Source: Mucilaginibacter pedocola
GTDB taxonomy: Bacteria > Bacteroidota > Bacteroidia > Sphingobacteriales > Sphingobacteriaceae
DNA: 64,000 bases
NCBI RefSeq assembly: GCF_002013915.1
Contig: NZ_MBTF01000010.1
Coordinates: 45,161 to 109,160, forward strand
Reading direction: 5' to 3'
In this document: positions 25,310 to 33,482 of the stretch, piece after piece
How the letters are laid out: every line of letters begins with the position of its first letter
Position numbering within the stretch: the first letter of the stretch is position 1
Notes under the pieces: generated by a model
What the model saw: the letters and a program-made list of their open reading frames with translations, nothing else
Database searches by the model: none
What the model was told of the DNA's origin: nothing
Position numbers and translations under genes: made by a program

Positions 25310-25361
25310 AATTAGATTGTAAAGGCGTAAGCCTAATCTCTAACCTTCAACCTCTAAGTAA

Positions 25362-25547
25362 CTAAAGGCTATTTATCCAGTTCACCAAATCCTCGCGGGT
25401 TTTGCCGGTTTTCTGTTGCAGGCGGCCAAGGGTTTCATCGTCCTTGCCTTCCTCGTGTATCAGGTCGTCGTCGGTAAGGTCGCCGTAGGCTTGTTTTATT
25501 TTACCTTTCAGCTCGTTCCAGCCGCCTTTTATTTCTAACTTATCCAT
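25362..25547 (-). CDS. CsbD-family stress protein
   Basis: A 61-residue protein: [20 protein letters not shown] and [15 protein letters not shown] match the CsbD family of small, helical, general-stress-induced proteins. It is preceded by AGGAGAAACGAACC, a fair ribosome-binding site, and followed by a strong terminator, so it is a single-gene unit. The molecular function of CsbD proteins is unknown. Confidence 0.88.
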   Translation of the reverse strand: MDKLEIKGGWNELKGKIKQAYGDLTDDDLIHEEGKDDETLGRLQQKTGKTREDLVNWINSL

Positions 25548-25609
25548 GGTTCGTTTCTCCTTAATTTAGATGTATAAAGAGAACATGTGGGGAGGGCATT
25601 GGTTTGTTT

Positions 25610-25963
25610 TTATATTTTTAAAAGCTCGGCATCAAACCAAATATCTTCGTAACCATCATTATCAACTAAAAACCTCCATCCAGGTGCTAAGCCTAAATAC
25701 TTAAGTAAATATGGTTTATCTTCTAATAGATGCTGAATATGCAATGGCTTGAAAAAATCGTTCGCTGACGAATATTCTCCCGCCCAAATATACCAACCTG
25801 CAGTACCGTTTTCAGGGAGATGCCTTAAACCGTTTATTGGCACGGTTGAGCCGTCGAACGATCGTAAAGCTATACCTAAATTAAGATCTAATGGCGCAGG
25901 GCAGTACTCGGCACCGTACTTGTCGCAAATTCTTTTTTGCTGCTTAATTAATTCATCTTCCAT
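25610..25963 (-). CDS. Imm33-like (DUF2185-type) immunity protein
   Basis: A 117-residue protein from ATG 25963; an ATG 48 bases upstream would extend it into the acs terminator region and is disfavoured. The C-terminal half GWYIWAGEYS, then PYLGLAPGWRFLVDNDGYEDIWFD (seen as YLGLAPGWRFL and GYEDIWFD), resembles the Imm33/DUF2185 domain of proteins that protect against polymorphic toxins. No toxin gene is adjacent, so it would be an orphan immunity gene or a domesticated relative. Confidence 0.55.
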   Translation of the reverse strand: MEDELIKQQKRICDKYGAEYCPAPLDLNLGIALRSFDGSTVPINGLRHLPENGTAGWYIWAGEYSSANDFFKPLHIQHLLEDKPYLLKYLGLAPGWRFLVDNDGYEDIWFDAELLKI

Positions 25964-25995
25964 AGGATTGCTAATTTTATAACTACATCCGTTCA

Positions 25996-26037
25996 AATTA
26001 GAAGCCCGCAAAACTTATGTAATGCGGGCTTCTAATT
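25996..26037 (-). terminator. Long hairpin downstream of acs
   Basis: Perfect 14-bp inverted repeat AATTAGAAGCCCGC / GCGGGCTTCTAATT with a 14-base loop, 17 bases beyond the acs stop codon. The T run on the minus strand is weak (AATTTG). Confidence 0.6.
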
Positions 26038-26053
26038 TTTATTTCCGGCGGGC

Positions 26054-27955
26054 TTACAAAGCTCCCGCCTTTATCTCTTCCACAACACCCGGATCAAGCA
26101 AGGTAGAAGTATCGCCCAGGTTACTGGTATCGCCTTCGGCTATTTTGCGCAATATGCGGCGCATAATTTTGCCTGAGCGGGTTTTTGGTAAACCGGGCAC
26201 GAACTGAATTTTATCCGGCTTGGCAATTGCGCCAATAATGCGCGATACCGTCATGATGATATCCTTGCGGGTAAGGTCCTCGTCGCCATGCTTGGTTGGG
26301 CTTACTACGAATGCATAAACCCCCTGGCCTTTTATATCGTGCGGGTAGCCTACTACGGCGCTTTCTACCACGCTGCTGTGCATGTTTATGGCGTTTTCTA
26401 CCTCTGCGGTACCAATACGGTGGCCCGATACGTTCAGCACGTCATCTACACGGCCGGTAATGCGGTAGTAGCCATCCTCGTCGCGCAGGCAGCCATCGCC
26501 TGTAAAGTATAAGTTATCGTACGTAGCAAAGTAAGTGGTACGGCAGCGCTCGTGGTCGCCATACGTAGTACGCAGCATACCCGGCCACGGGAATTTGATG
26601 CAAAGGTTACCGCTAACGCCGTTACCTTCTACTTCCTTACCGTTCTCGTCTACCAAAATAGGTTGTATACCCGGCAGCGGCAGCGTGGCATAGCCCGGTT
26701 TCAGCGGGGTTACATTGGCTATCGGCGATATCATGAAGCCACCGGTCTCGGTTTGCCACCAGGTATCAACAATAGGGCATTTGCCCTGGCCAATTTTCTC
26801 GTCGAACCAGTGCCAGGCCTCCTCGTTTATCGGCTCGCCTACCGAACCTAATTTTTTCAGCGAGGAAAAATCGCGGCCCTTCAGCACATCATCACCAAAA
26901 CTCATCAGCGAGCGGATGGCCGTTGGCGCAGTATATAATATGTTTACTTTAAATTTCTCTACAATGTCCCACAGGCGGCCTGCATCCGGCCAGGTAGGTA
27001 CGCCCTCGAACATTACCGAAGTAGCGCCTTGCGTAAGCGGTCCGTAAGCAATGTATGAGTGGCCGGTTATCCAGCCGATATCTGCCGTACAGAAATAAAC
27101 TTCGCCCGGCTGGTACTGGAAAGCATTGCTGAAGGTATAGCCTGTATAAACCATGTAGCCGCCGCAGGTATGCACCACGCCCTTTGGCTTACCGGTAGAA
27201 CCCGAGGTGTACAGGATGAACAACATATCCTCGGCATCCATCTCTTCGGCAGGGCAATCGGGGTTACCCTGTGTCTCTACCTTTTTTATCTCATCTTCCC
27301 ACCATACATCGCGGCCTTTTATCATGGATACCGGGGTATGGCTGCGGGTAAGCACAATTACACGTTTGATAGAGGGGCACTGCACCAGCGCATCGTCAAT
27401 GATCGATTTCAGCGGCACCTCTTTAGTACCACGGAAACCACCATCGGCAGTTATTACAATATTACACTCGGCATCCTTTATCCTATCGGCTATGGATTGT
27501 GCCGAAAAGCCGCCAAATACTACGGAGTGAATAGCACCGATACGGGCGCAGGCCAAAACGGCAATGGCCAACTCGGGCACCATAGGCATATAAATACAAA
27601 TGCGGTCGCCTTTTTTGGCGCCGTTGTTTTTAAGCACATTGGCAAACTGGCAAACTTTGGCGTGCAGTTGTTTATAGGTTAGGATGCGGTGGTCTTCGGT
27701 AGGGTCGTTAGGTTCCCAAATGATGGCGGGGGTATCGCCAATGGTATCCAGATGGCGGTCGAGGCAGTTCTCGGTAATGTTAAGCTTGGCACCTTTGAAC
27801 CATTCTACTTTTGGCTCTTTAAAATTCCATTCCAAAACCTTATCCCAAGGCTTTTTCCACTGGAAATTATTGGCAATACCTGCCCAAAATTCCTCGGGCT
27901 TTTCAACGCTCAGGCTGTAGGCCTGCTTGTATTCTTCAAACGACTTAACTTGCAT
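26054..27955 (-). CDS. acs: Acetyl-CoA synthetase
   Basis: A 633-residue AMP-forming ligase converting acetate, ATP and CoA to acetyl-CoA. The adenylation signature YTSGSTGKPKGVVHT lies near residue 260, WWQTETGG near 400, YFTGDGCLRDEDGYYRITGRVDDVLNVSGHR (seen as TGDG and GRVDDVLNVSGHR) near 490, and the C-terminal catalytic lysine in PKTRSGKIMRRILR, the usual target of regulatory acetylation. Length is standard for Acs. It is transcribed alone and ended by a long hairpin. Confidence 0.97.
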   Translation of the reverse strand: MQVKSFEEYKQAYSLSVEKPEEFWAGIANNFQWKKPWDKVLEWNFKEPKVEWFKGAKLNITENCLDRHLDTIGDTPAIIWEPNDPTEDHRILTYKQLHAKVCQFANVLKNNGAKKGDRICIYMPMVPELAIAVLACARIGAIHSVVFGGFSAQSIADRIKDAECNIVITADGGFRGTKEVPLKSIIDDALVQCPSIKRVIVLTRSHTPVSMIKGRDVWWEDEIKKVETQGNPDCPAEEMDAEDMLFILYTSGSTGKPKGVVHTCGGYMVYTGYTFSNAFQYQPGEVYFCTADIGWITGHSYIAYGPLTQGATSVMFEGVPTWPDAGRLWDIVEKFKVNILYTAPTAIRSLMSFGDDVLKGRDFSSLKKLGSVGEPINEEAWHWFDEKIGQGKCPIVDTWWQTETGGFMISPIANVTPLKPGYATLPLPGIQPILVDENGKEVEGNGVSGNLCIKFPWPGMLRTTYGDHERCRTTYFATYDNLYFTGDGCLRDEDGYYRITGRVDDVLNVSGHRIGTAEVENAINMHSSVVESAVVGYPHDIKGQGVYAFVVSPTKHGDEDLTRKDIIMTVSRIIGAIAKPDKIQFVPGLPKTRSGKIMRRILRKIAEGDTSNLGDTSTLLDPGVVEEIKAGAL

Positions 27956-28007
27956 AACTGATTATAAATGGTGGCGTAAATTAGTAATTTTTGTGTTAAG
28001 CCATCAA

Positions 28008-28015
28008 TAAATTTG
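28008..28015 (+). promoter_or_regulatory. Possible -7 element before the 28090 gene
   Basis: TAAATTTG matches TAnnTTTG exactly, 75 bases before the start codon. A TTTTTG lies upstream but the 14-base spacing is too short, so this is a weak call. Confidence 0.3.
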
Positions 28016-28089
28016 CCACTTTTTAAAATAGTTTAAAAAGTTTTAGGGCAAATATTCCTATATTGAGATATTTTGATGGGATAGGTAAC

Positions 28090-28815
28090 ATGATTAGACC
28101 AATAGTATTAACCGTATGCGTCTTGTGGATGGCAAAACTGAGCTACGCACAGGAGATTCAAAAGCTGGAATTGACAAATTGGGTTCAAGGCTGTCCTAAA
28201 AACATTATCGAAAATGTCTACGCCAAAAAGAAAGGGGCACTGAAGTTCAAAAAAATCTTGGCTGATACCAGCAAATTCGAAAAACCTGTAGACGGGGTAT
28301 TCAATTATCGCAAGCCTTTTATCCACCTTACGGTCTATCACTCTCACGAAAGAGAGTTTACAAGCGAGCGTTTGATGGACACGAGCAAAATTGTTACAGT
28401 AGATGTTTTTAGCAGCCGTACTGGTGAGAAGATGGAGACTAAACTTTATCCAAGAACCGGAGATTCTATCCAAAGAGAACAACCGCTATATCGAACAATA
28501 AACTTATATGACAAAGGTTTCCATGACGACCTGATCGGTTACAAAAAAATAAATCAATACCAAAAAGTGGAATGGTTGAAGCTTTACAAGTTCGATAAAC
28601 GAGAGCTTTTGATAGCTGTACTCGACTATGAAAACGGAACTGTGATCAACAGCAAAATAAAAATAGAATATCTCCGCTTTGACGAAAACGGCAACTGGCT
28701 AAAGCGCCGCGAACGAACTTATTTGAAAGATGGAACAATAGCCGGAACAACATTGGTAACGCGTACTATTACCTATTATGCGGCGAAAGCTAACAGAATA
28801 GAGACTTATTACTAA
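28090..28815 (+). CDS. Secreted protein of unknown function
   Basis: A 241-residue protein with signal peptide (MIRPIVLTVCVLWMAKLSYAQ); an upstream TTG at 28063 would spoil it, so ATG 28090 is chosen. The mature part is a predicted beta-rich domain, with the C-terminal stretch LRFDENGNWLKRRERTYLKDG like the repeats of Bacteroidota cell-surface or periplasmic antigens. No catalytic motif is recognised. It is followed after 8 bases by another unknown gene and both probably share a transcript. Confidence 0.7.
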   Translation: MIRPIVLTVCVLWMAKLSYAQEIQKLELTNWVQGCPKNIIENVYAKKKGALKFKKILADTSKFEKPVDGVFNYRKPFIHLTVYHSHEREFTSERLMDTSKIVTVDVFSSRTGEKMETKLYPRTGDSIQREQPLYRTINLYDKGFHDDLIGYKKINQYQKVEWLKLYKFDKRELLIAVLDYENGTVINSKIKIEYLRFDENGNWLKRRERTYLKDGTIAGTTLVTRTITYYAAKANRIETYY

Positions 28816-28823
28816 CCTTTAAA

Positions 28824-29246
28824 ATGAAACTATCAAAAAACAACGCCATCGCTCTGTTAGTAGATATCCACCAGAATACTGAAGAATATGCTGAGGCTAC
28901 TGTAAAAACAATTTTAGAAGACAAAGACTACGACGGCCTTATTTACCCGCCCAACACAGGCTTTACAGATGATGAAAAGGCAGAGCTAAATAAGCTTAGG
29001 AATAATGAGCATTTGAAAAGCGCATTGGGCAAAATATTGGCAGATAATAGCGCCAACGTAGTATTCAGCTTGTTTAATATCATAGATGGCACAACCGACC
29101 CAAAAGCGCTATCCGAACAATGGAGCGGCGTAAAACTGGTAGATAATGATGCCGAAGATGGCGCGGAACCTTTTGGCGACATGCTGCACGATGGCTTTTT
29201 AGAAACCTATTGGGCCTGGCAGGGAATAAAAGAACAAGAAAATTGA
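28824..29246 (+). CDS. Hypothetical acidic cytosolic protein
   Basis: A 140-residue acidic helical protein without signal peptide or membrane helix (MKLSKNNAIALLVDIHQNTE...; C-terminus FLETYWAWQGIKEQEN). I recognise no family. It lies 8 bases after the secreted protein at 28090, suggesting co-expression. The codon use looks like that of its neighbours. Confidence 0.6.
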   Translation: MKLSKNNAIALLVDIHQNTEEYAEATVKTILEDKDYDGLIYPPNTGFTDDEKAELNKLRNNEHLKSALGKILADNSANVVFSLFNIIDGTTDPKALSEQWSGVKLVDNDAEDGAEPFGDMLHDGFLETYWAWQGIKEQEN

Positions 29247-29437
29247 AGCCTGTTTATTGCTGAGAATCGCGCAAAACAGCCCCATTATAAAGATATATTT
29301 CATATTGCCCGTCGAGCGACCCACTGCATCAAAATCTTTTTGAAAAATTTCTTAAATCGCTATTGCTTATGTGTTTGAAAAAGCAGATATTTGCAAACTC
29401 TTTTTAGGAAAAGGGCGAGAATTAAAAAATATTTGTC

Positions 29438-29671
29438 ATGTCAAGAATTTGTGATCTAACTGGAAAAGGCTACATGAATGGTAACAGCGTATCAAACTCG
29501 AACGCTAAAACCAAACGCAAGTTTCATCCAAACTTACAACTGAAAAAGTTTTACATCCCTGAAGAAGATAAATGGATCACTTTGAAAGTGTCTACTTCTG
29601 CTGTTAAAACTATCAGCAAACTGGGTATTACTGCTTGTATCAACAAGTTTGTAAAAAAAGGTTCTATATAA
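29438..29671 (+). CDS. rpmB: Ribosomal protein bL28
   Basis: A 77-residue 50S subunit protein; [27 protein letters not shown] (seen as [12 protein letters not shown] and [10 protein letters not shown]) is the L28 signature. First gene of the rpmB - rpmG - DUF4295 group conserved in Bacteroidota. Upstream TTTTTG (29337-29342) and TATTGCTT (29361-29368) may be an imperfect promoter, 18 bases apart. It carries only one Cys near the N-terminus, so it is the zinc-independent form. Confidence 0.97.
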   Translation: MSRICDLTGKGYMNGNSVSNSNAKTKRKFHPNLQLKKFYIPEEDKWITLKVSTSAVKTISKLGITACINKFVKKGSI

Positions 29672-29698
29672 TATAAATTAGTTTTTGCGTAATGAGTG

Positions 29699-29745
29699 GT
29701 GGGTTAGTTTAACTCAAAGCTCAAACACCCAAAACTCAAAACAAT
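29699..29745. repeat. Intergenic word repeat, AACTCAAA type
   Basis: AACTCAAAGCTCAAACACCC then AAAACTCAAAAC: repeated CTCAAA words at 8-10 base spacing between rpmB and rpmG. It lies inside the presumed operon. Confidence 0.45.
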
Positions 29746-29752
29746 ATACACG

Positions 29753-29935
29753 ATGGCTAAGAAAGGTAACAGGGTACAGGTAATATTGGAGTGCACAGAG
29801 CACAAAACCAGCGGCATGCCGGGCATGTCTCGTTACATTACCACCAAAAACAAAAAGAACACTACCGAGCGTTTAGAATTGAAAAAATTCAACCCGGTAT
29901 TACGTAAAGTAACCGTTCACAAAGAAATTAAATAG
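29753..29935 (+). CDS. rpmG: Ribosomal protein bL33
   Basis: A 60-residue 50S protein: [20 protein letters not shown] then [21 protein letters not shown] is typical L33. It lacks the CxxC pairs of the zinc-binding form. Second gene of the conserved trio, 81 bases after rpmB. Confidence 0.97.
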   Translation: MAKKGNRVQVILECTEHKTSGMPGMSRYITTKNKKNTTERLELKKFNPVLRKVTVHKEIK

Positions 29936-29937
29936 TA

Positions 29938-30000
29938 ATTGGTTGATTAAGTGAGTGGTTGATTGAGTTAAATCACCGTTTCATTGATTCATTCATTAAA
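29938..30000. repeat. Intergenic word repeat, GATTGAGT type
   Basis: TTGATTAAGTGAGTGGTTGA, TTGAGT and later ATTGATTCATTCATTAAAT: repeated words with partly inverted halves, between rpmG and the DUF4295 gene. Confidence 0.45.
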
Positions 30001-30013
30001 TAATTAAAACGAC

Positions 30014-30172
30014 ATGGCAAAGAAAGTAGTTGCAACCCTGAAAGTAGCAGGTAAAGGCAAAGAATATTCAAAAGTTATCACTATGGTTAAGTCGCCACGT
30101 ACTGGTGCTTACTCATTTAAAGAGCAAATTGTTCCTAACGATAACGTTAAGGATGCAATTGCCGGCAAATAA
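30014..30172 (+). CDS. DUF4295 small basic protein
   Basis: A 52-residue basic protein (MAKKVVATLKVAGKGKEYSK..., C-terminus NDNVKDAIAGK). It is the DUF4295 protein that regularly follows rpmB and rpmG in Bacteroidota; the location and charge fit a ribosome-associated protein. It is short enough to be missed by length cut-offs. Followed by a rho-independent terminator at 30199. Confidence 0.9.
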   Translation: MAKKVVATLKVAGKGKEYSKVITMVKSPRTGAYSFKEQIVPNDNVKDAIAGK

Positions 30173-30198
30173 TAACCGGTAGCTTTTGCTAAAATATT

Positions 30199-30234
30199 AA
30201 AAGCCGTCTTGTATATTACGAGAGGGCTTTTTTT
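30199..30234 (+). terminator. Terminator of the rpmB-rpmG-DUF4295 operon
   Basis: AAAAGCC and GGCTTTT form the base of an imperfect hairpin followed by a seven-T run. Confidence 0.7.
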
Positions 30235-30240
30235 GTTGAT

Positions 30241-30349
30241 GTGCAAATTAGGTAGATGTGCAGATGTGCAAATTTCAGATGTGCAGATGCGGACTACCCG
30301 GCCAACCCGATAATAATCTGCACATTTGCATATCTGAAATCTGCATATC
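30241..30349. repeat. GTGCAGAT word repeat with inverted arms, upstream of ftsY
   Basis: Left arm contains GATGTGCAAATTTCAGATGT then GCAGAT; right arm (30316-30349) contains ATCTGCACATTTGCATATCT then GAAATCTGCATATC, an approximate reverse complement. The unit ends 6 bases before the ftsY ATG. Similar words occur at 54478. Confidence 0.6.
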
Positions 30350-30355
30350 GAACAC

Positions 30356-31321
30356 ATGGGATTATTTGATTTTTTTAAGAAAAAAGAAAGCACGCAGCAA
30401 GAGCAACAGGCACTTGATACCGGGCTGGAAAAAACCAAGGATAATTTCTTTTCCAAATTAACCAAGGTTGTTGCCGGTAAGTCGACCGTTGATGATGATG
30501 TGCTCGACGACCTGGAGGAAGTACTGGTAACTTCCGATGTAGGCGTTACCACCACCCTCAAAATAATTGAGCGTATACAGGCACGCGTTGCGCGCGATAA
30601 ATACGTAGGCACCGGCGAACTGAACGGTTTGCTGAAAGATGAGATACAAAAACTCCTTGCCGAAAATAACAGCAACGATTTCCGCAACTTCGAATACGGC
30701 AACCATAAACCATATGTAATAATGGTAGTTGGCGTAAACGGCGTAGGTAAAACCACCACCATAGGCAAACTGGCCCATAAGCTTAAGCAAGCCGGCAACC
30801 AGGTAGTACTGGGCGCTGCGGACACCTTCCGCGCAGCAGCGGTTGACCAGATAAAACTTTGGGGCGAGCGTGTTGGCGTAAAGGTTGTGGCACAAGCCAT
30901 GGGTTCAGATCCGGCTTCGGTAGCTTACGATACCCTGCGTTCGGCAGTGGCCAATGGCGATGATGTGGCAATTATTGATACCGCCGGGCGTTTACATAAT
31001 AAGGTGGGTTTAATGAATGAGCTTACGAAAATTAAGAACGTAATGCAAAAGGTTATCCCCGGTGCCCCGCACGAAATATTGCTGGTGCTGGATGCCAGTA
31101 CAGGGCAAAACGCCATTGAGCAATGCAAGCAGTTCACCGAGGCAACAAATGTAAACGCATTAGCATTAACCAAGTTAGACGGTACTGCCAAAGGCGGTGT
31201 GGTAATAGGTATATCCGACCAGTTTAAAATACCGGTAAAATACATAGGCGTAGGCGAAGGCATGGACCACCTGCAACTGTTCGACAGGCAAGCCTTTGTC
31301 GACAGCCTGTTCAAGGGCTAA
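30356..31321 (+). CDS. ftsY: Signal recognition particle receptor FtsY
   Basis: A 321-residue SRP GTPase that docks ribosome-nascent chain-SRP complexes to the membrane. N domain to about residue 110, then G domain: VGVNGVGKTTTIGKLAHKL (P-loop, residues 123-141), DTFRAAAVDQ, DTAGRLHNK, TKLDGTAKGG, and the C-terminal GVGEGMDHLQLFD closing box. The acidic A domain is nearly absent, as is common in this phylum. A short hydrophobic N-terminus MGLFDFFKKKE is the usual start. It probably has its own promoter within or upstream of the word repeat. Confidence 0.96.
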   Translation: MGLFDFFKKKESTQQEQQALDTGLEKTKDNFFSKLTKVVAGKSTVDDDVLDDLEEVLVTSDVGVTTTLKIIERIQARVARDKYVGTGELNGLLKDEIQKLLAENNSNDFRNFEYGNHKPYVIMVVGVNGVGKTTTIGKLAHKLKQAGNQVVLGAADTFRAAAVDQIKLWGERVGVKVVAQAMGSDPASVAYDTLRSAVANGDDVAIIDTAGRLHNKVGLMNELTKIKNVMQKVIPGAPHEILLVLDASTGQNAIEQCKQFTEATNVNALALTKLDGTAKGGVVIGISDQFKIPVKYIGVGEGMDHLQLFDRQAFVDSLFKG

Positions 31322-31330
31322 CACCGCTTT

Positions 31331-31384
31331 GTCATTGCGAGGAGCGGCGTAAGGCATTGCGCGCCGGGGCGACGTGGCAATCTC
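31331..31384. repeat. GTCATTGCGAGG-type interspersed repeat
   Basis: GTCATTGCGAGGAGC (31331-31345) opens and GACGTGGCAATCTC (31371-31384) closes a ~54-bp unit. This combination is a widespread intergenic repeat seen in many bacterial phyla. It lies between ftsY and rimO and creates a spurious N-terminal extension of the rimO frame. Confidence 0.7.
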
Positions 31385-31503
31385 GTAGCTAATGCATAAC
31401 CGCTTTGCAAACTACAGAGTTGCCGTGCTATCGCTCGCAACGCCATAATTTATTAACGTTTCCATCGGTGAAATCAATCCTTCATCGGTGTAATCATATC
31501 AAT

Positions 31504-32838
31504 ATGAGGACTAAAGAAATAAGCAAACCCATACTAAAAAGTAAACCCCGCGTAAACGTGGTTACTTTGGGCTGCTCAAAAAATATATACGATAGTGAAG
31601 TACTAATGGGCCAGCTGAAAGGCAATGCCTATGACGTGGTACACGAGGCCGAGAAAGTAGGCAGGAACGATATCGTGGTAATAAATACCTGCGGCTTCAT
31701 CGATAATGCCAAACAGGAATCGATAGATACCATTCTGCAATACAGCGAGCTGAAAGAGCAGGGCAAGGTAGGCAAGGTAATTGTAACCGGCTGCCTTAGC
31801 GAACGCTACAAACCCGAACTGGAAGCCGAGATCACTAATGTGGATGCATACTTTGGCACTAACGATCTGCAAAACATCCTGCACAACATAGGTGCCGATT
31901 ACCGCCACGAATTGATTGGCGAGCGTCTACTGACTACCCCTTCGCATTTTGCGTACTTTAAAATTGCCGAAGGCTGTAACCGCCCCTGCTCGTTCTGCGC
32001 CATCCCGCTGATGCGCGGCAAGCATGTGAGCACCCCTATCGACCAATTGGTAAAAAATGCCGAAAACCTGGTAAAGAACGGCACCAAAGAACTGATATTA
32101 ATTGCCCAGGACCTTACCTACTATGGTTTGGATATATACGGCAAACGCAACCTCGACGAATTATTGCGCCGCCTGAGCGATGTGAACGGCGTGGAATGGA
32201 TACGTTTGCAATATGCTTACCCCGCAGGGTTCCCAATGGAGATATTGGATGTGATGAACGAGCGCGATAATATTTGCAAGTATTTGGATATGCCGCTTCA
32301 GCACATTACCGATAATATGCTAAAATCGATGCGCCGTGGTTTAACCAAACAAAAAACTATCGACGTAGTGAACGAGATACGCGACCGCGTACCGAACATT
32401 GCTATGCGTACCACCCTTATTACGGGCTACCCCGGAGAAACAGAGCGCGACTTTGAAGAAATGGCGCAATGGGTAGAAGATACCAAATTCGACCGTTTGG
32501 GTTGCTTCACCTACTCGCACGAGGAGAAAACACATGCCCATACCCTGGTTGATGATGTGCCCGAAGAAGTAAAGCAGGAGCGTGCCGATGCTATTATGGA
32601 AATTCAGCAAGGCATCAGCTTCGATAAAAACCAGGAGAAAATAGGCAACACCTACAAAGTACTGATCGATAAAAAAGATGGTGGTTACTTTGTTGGCCGT
32701 ACCGAATACGATTCGCCGGAGGTGGATAACGAGGTGCTGATAGATGCAAGCGTTGACTATGCCGCAGTAGGCAGCTTTGTTAATGTGAAGATAAACAACG
32801 CCGAGGATTTTGACCTTTATGGTAATATCCTAAAATAG
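31504..32838 (+). CDS. rimO: Ribosomal protein uS12 methylthiotransferase RimO
   Basis: A 444-residue radical SAM enzyme that methylthiolates an aspartate of S12. ATG 31504 is chosen; the frame is open further upstream but that part lies in an intergenic repeat. N-terminal UPF0004 domain with VVTLGCSKNIYDSE, radical SAM cluster CNRPCSFCAIP (CxxxCxxC) near residue 160, and C-terminal TRAM domain (KVLIDKKDGGYFVGRTEYD). These and the length separate it from MiaB. Probably co-transcribed with the HAD gene 18 bases downstream. Confidence 0.95.
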   Translation: MRTKEISKPILKSKPRVNVVTLGCSKNIYDSEVLMGQLKGNAYDVVHEAEKVGRNDIVVINTCGFIDNAKQESIDTILQYSELKEQGKVGKVIVTGCLSERYKPELEAEITNVDAYFGTNDLQNILHNIGADYRHELIGERLLTTPSHFAYFKIAEGCNRPCSFCAIPLMRGKHVSTPIDQLVKNAENLVKNGTKELILIAQDLTYYGLDIYGKRNLDELLRRLSDVNGVEWIRLQYAYPAGFPMEILDVMNERDNICKYLDMPLQHITDNMLKSMRRGLTKQKTIDVVNEIRDRVPNIAMRTTLITGYPGETERDFEEMAQWVEDTKFDRLGCFTYSHEEKTHAHTLVDDVPEEVKQERADAIMEIQQGISFDKNQEKIGNTYKVLIDKKDGGYFVGRTEYDSPEVDNEVLIDASVDYAAVGSFVNVKINNAEDFDLYGNILK

Positions 32839-32856
32839 CCGGCATACATTCGGCTT

Positions 32857-33327
32857 ATGCTAATCCTATTAGATATTGATGGCGTAATGGTTCCGGCAAA
32901 CTCCTGGCAAAAGCCGGATTTGCTGGAAGATGGCTTCCTTGCTTTTAGCTTGAAGGCGGTGGCCGCTCTTCAACGCATTATCGATGCAACCGGTGCAGGC
33001 ATAATGCTAACAACCTCCCACAAGAGTAACTACCCGATATCACGCTGGAAAGACATCTTTGCTTTGAGAGGCATCGCTACGGTCGAGGTAAACTCACTAA
33101 GCAGCAACAGCTTGCTCATCAGCCGTAAAGAGGAAATATTGGCCTGGTATGCAGATCAAGGTACACCACCAGAACATTTTGTCATCCTTGATGATGATAA
33201 AGGATTGAACAACCTACCGGCGCATATCAAAAGCCATTTAGTACTCACAAGTTCTTCAGTCGGGCTAACGGATGAGTTGGCTGCTACAGCTATCACCATA
33301 CTTCAAAAAAACAGCGGACATTATTAG
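32857..33327 (+). CDS. HAD-superfamily small hydrolase
   Basis: A 156-residue HAD-like protein. Motif I is LLDIDGVMVP with the nucleophile Asp, motif II Thr/Ser in IMLTTSHKSN, and the acidic motif ILDDDKGLNN near residue 110. No cap domain fits; this size and the TSHKSN element recall the HAD domain of Swiss-Army-knife RNA repair proteins. It follows rimO by 18 bases. Substrate unknown. Confidence 0.75.
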   Translation: MLILLDIDGVMVPANSWQKPDLLEDGFLAFSLKAVAALQRIIDATGAGIMLTTSHKSNYPISRWKDIFALRGIATVEVNSLSSNSLLISRKEEILAWYADQGTPPEHFVILDDDKGLNNLPAHIKSHLVLTSSSVGLTDELAATAITILQKNSGHY

Positions 33328-33433
33328 CGGTCATTGCCGGCCATTATGGACAAATTGTAAAATAAGCCCGCAATTTTGCAGCACGATGTTTGATTTAGAT
33401 TTTTAACATCTAAATTCGGCGTTTATGGATGCC

Positions 33434-33478
33434 ACTTCGATATTCAACATTCGAAATTCAGCATTCGATATTCAAGAA
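33434..33478. repeat. ATTCGATATTC palindromic word repeat
   Basis: ACTTCGATATTCAACATTCG then AAATTCAGCATTCGATATTC: an imperfect palindrome centred on ATTCGAAAT, just upstream of bshC. It produces a false extension of the bshC frame. Confidence 0.55.
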
Positions 33479-33482
33479 AACA

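Noticed and set aside
27059..27682. 207-codon plus-strand ORF
   Set aside because: Antisense to acs, whose motifs are intact.
31405..31503. N-terminal extension of the rimO frame
   Set aside because: Lies next to the GTCATTGCGAGG repeat and is not part of the RimO family; the ATG at 31504 begins the conserved domain.
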